A stretch of DNA of 30,064 bases, taken from NCBI GenBank assembly GCA_003648225.1, contig QMOL01000006.1:1-30064 (forward strand). The letters run 5' to 3'. This document shows positions 24,703-30,064 of the stretch, piece after piece. The translations under genes and the position numbers were made by a program. The notes under the pieces are model-generated. The model was not told the DNA's origin. It made no database searches and worked only from the letters and a program-made list of their open reading frames with translations. The stretch comes from Chlamydiota bacterium (lineage in GTDB: Bacteria > Auribacterota > UBA3054 > B51-G9). Every line of letters starts with the position of its first letter. Within the stretch, counting starts at the first letter, position 1.

Positions 24703-25902
24703 TTATTTTATTATTTTCAGATATCTTCTTTTACCGATTTTAATCACAAATTCATTTTTTCCCGGAAGCGGAATTGTTAAATCAGAAATTTTTTCTCCGT
24801 CAATTGATACCGCGCCCTGTTTAATCAATCGTCTAACTTCTCCGCCTGAAGGTGCCATTTTTGTTTCGGTAAGAATTTTGATAAAATTCAATTCTGTTTC
24901 TCCGGTGTGCAAATTAAATTCCGGAATATCATCGGGTAAGTTCCCTTTTGAGAAGACTTTTTCAAATGCCGCGCGGGCGTTTATCGCGATTTTTTCATCA
25001 TAATATTGAGAGATGATATTTATCGCGAGATTTTTCTTTACATCCATCGGATGAATTTTTTCGTTTGTGATTCCATCTTTCATCTTTGATATTTCTGAAA
25101 GTGGGATTTCGGTGAGCAGTTCATAATATTTCCACATTAATTCATCACTTATCGACATTAATTTTCCAAACATATCTTTCGGCTCATCGGAAATTCCAAC
25201 ATAATTTCCGTAACTCTTTGACATTTTACGCACACCGTCAAGCCCTTCGAGCAGAGGCATTGTAATACAGACCTGTGGTTCCTGTCCGGCGTCACGCTGT
25301 AAATCGCGTCCGACCATTAAATTGAAAGTCTGGTCTGTTCCGCCGAGTTCAACATCTGCTTTTACCATAACGGAATCGTACCCCTGCATAAGAGGATAAA
25401 CAAATTCATGAAGATAAATAGGAGTTCCGGAAGAATATCTGTTAGAAAAATCTTCTCTTTCAAGTGTTCGTGCGACAGTGGATTTTGAAAGCATCGTGAT
25501 TACATCGAGAAAGTTCATTTTTTTGAACCAATCGCCATTATAACAAACTTCAAGTGTATCGAGATTTAAAACTTTTCCTGCCTGCTCAAGATAAAATTTA
25601 GCGTTCGCGATTACATCATCTACAGAAAGCTGGGGACGGGTTTTGTCTCTGCCGGACGGATCGCCTACCTGAGCGGTATAAGAGCCGATAATAAGAACTG
25701 CCTGATGACCGAGATCCTGAAATTGCCTTAACTTTCTTAGAACGACTGTAAAGCCGAGATGCAGTTCACCGGCTGTTGGATCGACGCCGAGTTTAACTCG
25801 TAACGGTTTATTTTTTTTAATTTTTTCGCGCAATTCATTTTCTTCACAGATTTGAACAACGCCGCGATTAATAATATTGATTTGTTTGTCAATAGATTTC
25901 AA
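24703..25902 (-). CDS. tyrS: Tyrosyl-tRNA synthetase
   Basis: TyrS charges tRNA-Tyr with tyrosine in the cytoplasm. The 399-residue protein belongs to the class I subgroup with DPTAGELHLGFTVVLRKLRQF. The HIGH motif reads HLGF (48-51), so its last histidine is Phe. KMSKS is intact at 226-230, ELGGTDQTFNLMVGR marks the tyrosine site region, and a C-terminal S4 RNA-binding domain is present (MAPSGGEVRRLIKQGAVSIDG). The start is a TTG at 25902, because no ATG exists near the expected N-terminus and GGAG sits ten bases before it. It heads the long minus-strand series from a near-consensus promoter. Confidence 0.94.
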   Translation of the reverse strand: MKSIDKQINIINRGVVQICEENELREKIKKNKPLRVKLGVDPTAGELHLGFTVVLRKLRQFQDLGHQAVLIIGSYTAQVGDPSGRDKTRPQLSVDDVIANAKFYLEQAGKVLNLDTLEVCYNGDWFKKMNFLDVITMLSKSTVARTLEREDFSNRYSSGTPIYLHEFVYPLMQGYDSVMVKADVELGGTDQTFNLMVGRDLQRDAGQEPQVCITMPLLEGLDGVRKMSKSYGNYVGISDEPKDMFGKLMSISDELMWKYYELLTEIPLSEISKMKDGITNEKIHPMDVKKNLAINIISQYYDEKIAINARAAFEKVFSKGNLPDDIPEFNLHTGETELNFIKILTETKMAPSGGEVRRLIKQGAVSIDGEKISDLTIPLPGKNEFVIKIGKRRYLKIIK

Positions 25903-25912
25903 ATTATAATTT

Positions 25913-25916
25913 CTCC
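25913..25916 (-). promoter_or_regulatory. Ribosome binding site supporting the TTG start of tyrS
   Basis: GGAG on the minus strand lies ten bases before TTG (25900-25902). The spacing is slightly long, but no in-frame ATG or GTG fits the N-terminus better. Confidence 0.55.
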
Positions 25917-25941
25917 GTTTAAATTATTTATAATTATTGAG

Positions 25942-25970
25942 ATTATAACAAAATAACGAAATAATGTAAA
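25942..25970 (-). promoter_or_regulatory. Promoter of the tyrS-ugd series
   Basis: On the minus strand TTTACA (25965-25970) and TATAAT (25942-25947) are 17 bases apart, and the -10 is preceded by TG one base away (extended -10). It is one of the strongest-looking promoters in the window, with a leader of about 30 bases. Confidence 0.8.
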
Positions 25971-26040
25971 CCGAAAGCTGTGTATTTTCTGTCCGGGAAT
26001 TGATATTTTTCTTTAAAATTCACAAAATAAAGTAAGGTTC

Positions 26041-26069
26041 TTGTATAGATGATACAATTATAATATAAT
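26041..26069 (+). promoter_or_regulatory. Probable promoter of the sugar importer genes
   Basis: Two overlapping perfect TATAAT boxes (26059-26064 and 26064-26069) occur. TTGTAT (26041-26046) is 17 bases before the second. A weak -35 could mean dependence on an activator, but no operator was recognised in the 80 bases before the start. Confidence 0.55.
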
Positions 26070-26138
26070 TTATCTATGCTTAAATACGGTGGACTTATTG
26101 GCGGTTATAAAACAAGAGTAAATTTAAACACAAATTAT

Positions 26139-26142
26139 GGAG
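26139..26142 (+). promoter_or_regulatory. Ribosome binding site that decides the binding-protein start
   Basis: GGAG overlaps the upstream in-frame ATG at 26137 and lies six bases before the ATG at 26149, so the latter is the working start. Confidence 0.8.
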
Positions 26143-26148
26143 CACGCG

Positions 26149-27132
26149 ATGAAAAAAATTTTTCTTCTCACAATTATTTTTGCGAACTTAATTTTTGCCA
26201 ACAAAACTTTTCGCGTTGGCTTAGTACCCAAATCACTCGGTAATGCTTTCTTTGAAGCTGTTCGCGATGGTGGACTTGAAGCCGCGAAAGAAACCGGCGA
26301 TATTAAAATTATTTTCAACGCGCCGGCAACTGCCACGACCGAAGGACAGGCGGAAGTTATTAAATCGCTCATTGCTCAACATGTAGATTTAATATTGGTT
26401 TCAGCGAACGATCCCGATGCGCTTGTACCTGTTTGCAAAAAGGCGATGCGAAGAAAAATAAAAGTTATATCTTTTGACTCGGCGATTTCACCCAACGGCA
26501 GAATTCTGCATATTGCTCCCGCCGATACAAAATACGTTGCTGAACAAGAACTTGATTTGATACTTGACGCGCTCGGTAGTAACGTGAATGAGATAGCCAT
26601 TCTAAGTGAAACACCTCAGTCAAGCAATCAGAATGAATGGATTTTGCTGATGAAGGAACTATTGAAAAGTAATTCTAAATATAAAAACTTAAAGCTTGTT
26701 GAAGTGGCTTATGGTGGCGCTCTGCCTGATAAAAGTTATCGCGAGGCTATTTCTTTGATGAATAAATATCCTGACTTAAAAGGAATACTTTCGCCGACAA
26801 CTATCGGTGTTGCTGCGGCAGCGAAAGCGGTAGTTGACCAAAAGAAAGTCGGGAAGATTTATGTAACCGGTCTTGGATTGCCGTCGGAAATGGCGCCATA
26901 CGTGCACAAGGGCGCGGTAAAGTCTTTTCATTTATGGAACCCTATTGATCTTGGTTACGCGACAATCAAAATATCTCATCAAATTCTTAATGGTAAGGAG
27001 CCGAAACCCGGCGTTGTTTATGACACGGGCCGCACAGGTAAACTTGTAATTGATAAGAATAATAATACATCGATGTGTGAGCCGTTTATTTTTAACAAGA
27101 GCAACATAGATAAATATTCGAAGATATTTTAA
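26149..27132 (+). CDS. rhaS: Rhamnose-type ABC importer, substrate-binding protein
   Basis: This periplasmic sugar-binding protein has 327 residues from the ATG at 26149; an ATG at 26137 overlaps the Shine-Dalgarno sequence and is rejected. Residues 1-18 form a signal peptide (MKKIFLLTIIFANLIFAN). It belongs to the LacI-like type 1 binding-protein fold and follows the RhaS subgroup closely: FRVGLVPKSLGNAFFEAVRD, APATATTEGQAEVIKSLIAQ, ILVSANDPDALVPVCKKAM, VTGLGLPSEMAPYVHKG and HLWNPIDLGYATIKI. Related proteins bind rhamnose or autoinducer-2, so the ligand is probable but unproven. The ATPase and permease genes follow on the same strand. A strong hairpin directly after the stop may help raise its expression over the rest. 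Confidence 0.88.
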   Translation: MKKIFLLTIIFANLIFANKTFRVGLVPKSLGNAFFEAVRDGGLEAAKETGDIKIIFNAPATATTEGQAEVIKSLIAQHVDLILVSANDPDALVPVCKKAMRRKIKVISFDSAISPNGRILHIAPADTKYVAEQELDLILDALGSNVNEIAILSETPQSSNQNEWILLMKELLKSNSKYKNLKLVEVAYGGALPDKSYREAISLMNKYPDLKGILSPTTIGVAAAAKAVVDQKKVGKIYVTGLGLPSEMAPYVHKGAVKSFHLWNPIDLGYATIKISHQILNGKEPKPGVVYDTGRTGKLVIDKNNNTSMCEPFIFNKSNIDKYSKIF

Positions 27133-27266
27133 GATGGATCAAATTCAAATCACAGATTTGAATTTGTAACTACAAATTGATTCTGACACCTGACACCCGA
27201 AACCTGAATATCCAATATCCGACACGGAATAACCAATTATCAAGTTTAGAACCTGATATTTAACTC
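27133..27266 (+). repeat. Intergenic hairpin and dispersed repeat words after the binding-protein gene
   Basis: CAAATTCAAATC (27140-27151) pairs perfectly with 27155-27166 across a 3-base loop, eight bases after the rhaS stop. It lacks a T run, so it is more likely an mRNA-protecting or partly attenuating stem than a full terminator. Beyond it, TATCCAATATCCGACACGG and GGAATAACCAAT (27226-27237) are repeat words; the latter recurs at 29864-29875. Confidence 0.65.
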
Positions 27267-28778
27267 ATGAGCGTTTTAATTGAATTAAAGAATATTAAAA
27301 AACATTTTTCCGGGATTAAAGCTCTTGATGGTGTTCATCTAACAGTTAAATCCGGAGAAATAGTTGCTTTAATTGGTGAGAACGGCGCGGGGAAATCCAC
27401 AATAGTTAAAATTCTCACCGGAATATATCAACCTGATAACGGAGAAATTTTTGTTAAAGGTCGAAAGATAATAATTGATTCCGCGAGAAAAGCTTGGAAT
27501 TTGGGAATTACCGCAATTCATCAGGAAACGGTTTTATTTGATGAATTAAATATTATGGAAAATATTTTTATGGGCAGAGTTTTTAAAAACCGGCTCGGAT
27601 TTCTTGACAAAAAGAAAATGTTTTCCATAACAAATGAACTCTTAAAAGAAGTTCATCTTGACGATGTCGAACCAAAAACACCATTAAAAACTTTAAGTTT
27701 AGCACAGCGGCATTTGATTACCATCGCACGCTCTTTGTCTCACAACGCCGATGTGGTCATACTTGATGAACCGACTGCCGCTTTATCATTGGGAGAGACG
27801 CGGGGGCTTTATAAAATCATCCGAAAGTTAAAAGATAACGGAAAAGGCATTTTATTTATTTCCCACAAATTTGAAGAATTATTTGAGCTGTGCGACCGGT
27901 ATTATGTTTTTAGAGACGGGAAATATATCAGCGATGGCAATATGGATGAAGTTACAGAAAAGGAGTTAATAAAAATGCTTGTAGGCAGAGAAATAGGGCA
28001 GATTTTCCCTAAAGAAAATGTCGAGATCGGAGCAAAGGTCTTAGAAGTTAAAAATTACAGCAATAATATAGAATTTAAAAATATTAATTTTAACCTGCGG
28101 AAAGGAGAAATCTTAGGCTTCTATGGATTGGTTGGCGCCGGAAGGAGTGAGTTATTTAAATCTTTGATGGGATTATCAGAGGGACTGAAATCATCCGGAG
28201 AAATATTTTTAAATGAAAAAAAAATAAAATTCCCGGATGCTAAAGCGGCAATTGATAACGGAATCGCTTATCTTCCTGAAGACAGGCAGCATTGCGGTAC
28301 GATTTTAGAAATGTCAATCAAAAATAATATAACATTACCATCATTAAATAGAGTTGCGAAAAGAGGATTGATTTCCAAAGAAAAAGAACTGGCGATAACA
28401 AGAGAATATGGTAATAAACTGCAGATAAAAGCTGATAATTGGCAAATGCCGGTAGAAGAATTGTCAGGCGGCAATCAGCAGAAAGTAGTTATCGCAAAAT
28501 GGCTGGCAGTAAAGCCCGGGATTATGATTCTTGATGAGCCTACAAAAGGAATTGATGTGGCATCGAAAGCCGCGGTACATAAATTTATAAGTTCACTTGT
28601 TTTGCAGGGATTAAGTGTGATTTTAATTTCATCGGAATTGCCGGAAGTTATGGGATTATCGGACAGAATAATAGTAATGTACAAGGGGGAAATAAAGGCG
28701 GAAATAAGTCGTGAAGATTTTAATGCTGAAAAAATAATGACTGCCGCGGCTGATGTAGGATCTGATTTGCATGACTAA
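27267..28778 (+). CDS. Sugar ABC importer ATPase with two ABC domains (RhaT/RbsA type)
   Basis: This 503-residue cytoplasmic ATPase carries two fused nucleotide-binding domains, as in ribose, galactose and rhamnose importers. The first has Walker A GENGAGKST (38-46), signature LSLAQRH and Walker B VVILDEPTAAL. The second has the usual degenerate Walker A GLVGAGRSE, then LPEDRQHCG, LSGGNQQKVVIAKWL and IMILDEPTKGIDV. In this class only one site is fully competent, and that pattern is kept. The start has no clear Shine-Dalgarno sequence and follows a 134-base repeat-rich spacer after the binding-protein gene. The permease gene follows 72 bases later. The binding-protein type points to rhamnose transport. 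Confidence 0.92.
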   Translation: MSVLIELKNIKKHFSGIKALDGVHLTVKSGEIVALIGENGAGKSTIVKILTGIYQPDNGEIFVKGRKIIIDSARKAWNLGITAIHQETVLFDELNIMENIFMGRVFKNRLGFLDKKKMFSITNELLKEVHLDDVEPKTPLKTLSLAQRHLITIARSLSHNADVVILDEPTAALSLGETRGLYKIIRKLKDNGKGILFISHKFEELFELCDRYYVFRDGKYISDGNMDEVTEKELIKMLVGREIGQIFPKENVEIGAKVLEVKNYSNNIEFKNINFNLRKGEILGFYGLVGAGRSELFKSLMGLSEGLKSSGEIFLNEKKIKFPDAKAAIDNGIAYLPEDRQHCGTILEMSIKNNITLPSLNRVAKRGLISKEKELAITREYGNKLQIKADNWQMPVEELSGGNQQKVVIAKWLAVKPGIMILDEPTKGIDVASKAAVHKFISSLVLQGLSVILISSELPEVMGLSDRIIVMYKGEIKAEISREDFNAEKIMTAAADVGSDLHD

Positions 28779-28850
28779 GTGATATATAAATTTAACCACA
28801 TAAAGGATTCGCCGATAAGCTGAACTATAAAGTAAAGATTTTTATGTAAT

Positions 28851-29837
28851 ATGCTTCAAAAATTTAAAAACAGAGAATTTTACCTACTGACAATTATTGC
28901 CGGAATTATTGTCGCAACAGGTTACATAACACCTTCGTTCTTAACTGTTGGCGGAATATCCTCTCTTTTTGAGGATTCTTCAATTTTAATAATTTTATCT
29001 TTGGCGCAAATGATAGTAATGCTCACAGGAGGCATTGATTTATCCCTCGCGTCAAATATAGCTTTTACAGGAATGCTTGTGGGTAAGGTTTGCCATTCTC
29101 ATCCTGATTCACCGATTTTATTTCTGATTTTTCTTGCTTTGTCTGTCGGGTTACTACTTGGAATGTTTAACGGTTTTTTGATTGGTTATTTAAAACTTCC
29201 GCCGCTTGTTGTTACTTTAGGAACGATGAACGCCTATCGCGGATTAACGTTTATAATTTCTAATGGAGGACAATGGATAAAGTCTCAGGATTTAACGGAA
29301 AGTTTTTTAAATTTTCCACATATTTCTTTTTTAGGAATTTCAATGATTATTTGGATTGCGATTATTGTCGGGATTCTTATGTACATTTTCCTTAATAAAA
29401 TGAGACTCGGAAGAGAAATTTACAGTATCGGAAATAATACCCTGGCTTCGGAATATGTTGGACTCAAAATCTCAAGAAATATTTTCTACGCTTACTGTCT
29501 GTCCGGCCTGATTGCAGGACTTTGCGGTTATCTCTGGGTGGCGAGATTCGCTGTCGCTTATACTGAACTGGCGCAGGGGTTTGAACTGCAAACTGTTGCT
29601 GCCGTTGCAATAGGAGGAATAAGCAATCTCGGAGGAATAGGCACAGTTCCCGGAGCAATACTTGGAGCGTTACTGTTAAGTTTAATCGCGAACGCGTTGC
29701 CATCGATGGGAATTTCACCATTCTGGCAGTTGGCGCTTTCCGGTGCGGCAATAATTATAGCAATAATTATAAATAGCCGGAGTAATAAATTGCCTGTGAA
29801 AAGAATTTTGAAGAATTGGATAACGAGGAGGGAGTGA
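28851..29837 (+). CDS. Sugar ABC importer permease (RhaP/RbsC family)
   Basis: This 328-residue inner-membrane permease of the BPD_transp_2 family has about eight to ten hydrophobic segments, starting at about residue 11 (FYLLTIIAGIIVATGYITP). Conserved phrases are MIVMLTGGIDLSLAS, LPPLVVTLGTMNAYRGL, GREIYSIGNNTLASEYVGL (the cytoplasmic loop that contacts the ATPase), VAAVAIGGISNLGGIGTVPG and a basic C-terminus. Rhamnose importers use two different permeases, and the start of a second follows at 29957, which fits a RhaP/RhaQ pair. No Shine-Dalgarno sequence is obvious. Confidence 0.9.
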   Translation: MLQKFKNREFYLLTIIAGIIVATGYITPSFLTVGGISSLFEDSSILIILSLAQMIVMLTGGIDLSLASNIAFTGMLVGKVCHSHPDSPILFLIFLALSVGLLLGMFNGFLIGYLKLPPLVVTLGTMNAYRGLTFIISNGGQWIKSQDLTESFLNFPHISFLGISMIIWIAIIVGILMYIFLNKMRLGREIYSIGNNTLASEYVGLKISRNIFYAYCLSGLIAGLCGYLWVARFAVAYTELAQGFELQTVAAVAIGGISNLGGIGTVPGAILGALLLSLIANALPSMGISPFWQLALSGAAIIIAIIINSRSNKLPVKRILKNWITRRE

Positions 29838-29956
29838 AGAAACAATTGACCTAATTAATCTAAGGAATAACCAATGAGTAAAATATGGGAGTTTGGTTTG
29901 ACATTAGATATTGGAATTTGTTTAGATAATTAAAGATTTATAGAAATAAAACAAAC

Positions 29957-30064
29957 ATGCTTAAAGACCGTCAAACAGATTCACGCTACAGCGTTTCCGA
30001 TGAGCCGAAAAGATCAATAAAATCATTTTTCGTGAAATGGGAAGTTTTGCTTATATTGATTTTA
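29957..30064 (+). CDS. Second sugar ABC importer permease, partial (N-terminus only)
   Basis: The first 36 codons of a gene run off the right end of the window. It starts MLKDRQTDSRYSVSDEPKRS and continues SFFVKWEVLLILIL, a short cytoplasmic head followed by the start of a membrane helix. The W-E-x-L-L phrase at this point is typical of the second permease of rhamnose-type importers (RhaQ), and its place after the binding protein, ATPase and first permease agrees. It is too short for more certainty. The 119-base spacer before it contains a dispersed repeat word (29864-29875). Confidence 0.65.
   Translation, partial: MLKDRQTDSRYSVSDEPKRSIKSFFVKWEVLLILIL

Noticed and set aside
29874..29933. 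A 19-codon open frame (MSKIWEFGLTLDIGICLDN) with AAGGA seven bases before its ATG
   Set aside because: The ribosome-site-like sequence and the ATG lie in the repeat word GGAATAACCAAT, which also occurs at 27226, so the arrangement is probably coincidental.

Overview
The window is AT-rich bacterial DNA, probably from a member of the PVC group (Lentisphaerota or Kiritimatiellota-like). This placement is an inference. It rests on several large secreted proteins with signal peptides and PEP-CTERM-type C-termini, on lamin-tail and BACON-like exoprotein domains, on a phosphoglycerate-mutase-like protein beside threonine synthase, and on intergenic spaces full of short dispersed repeat words. No rRNA, tRNA, CRISPR array, phage or intact transposon is visible.

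Layout. Positions 1-509 hold a terminator for an upstream gene, a start-less coding remnant and a promoter. Positions 510-3882 (+) hold two consecutive genes for secreted lamin-tail-domain proteins, followed by about 380 bases of REP-like palindromes. Positions 4266-8248 (-) form a housekeeping unit: a 73-residue orphan, threonine synthase (thrC), a proposed alternative homoserine kinase of the archaeal phosphoglycerate mutase family, and murB. It reads from a good sigma-70-type promoter that diverges from tgt. Positions 8398-10140 (+) hold tgt and smpB. Positions 10273-16435 (-) hold a second exoprotein block: a small basic exported protein with a 9-bp tandem repeat, an 868-residue BACON-repeat PEP-CTERM protein, and a 960-residue secreted cysteine protease of the streptopain (C10) family. 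The two large genes each have their own promoter.

Positions 16716-25902 (-) are one long co-directional series: tyrS, ugd (UDP-glucose dehydrogenase), a 1062-residue hybrid histidine kinase with a PhnD-like sensor, nfo (endonuclease IV), a family 2 glycosyltransferase, a stand-alone UvrC N-terminal GIY-YIG/Fe-S protein, and ispH. Positions 26149-30064 (+) carry an ABC sugar importer of the rhamnose (RhaS-type) class: binding protein, double-ABC ATPase, permease, and the first 36 codons of a second permease running off the window.

The most unusual features are these. Dispersed repeat words supply the last codons and the stop of both thrC and nfo in the same reading frame. Two exoproteins have C-terminal membrane anchors written in near-simple TTATTTATT sequence. 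A UvrC-like protein consists of only its 3'-nicking nuclease and four-cysteine cluster. The C10 protease carries an altered active-site neighbour, and MurB appears to lack a usually conserved arginine. I saw no clear multi-gene defence or other novel system. The best candidates for new biology are the truncated UvrC in its nfo/ispH setting and the repeat-modified gene ends.
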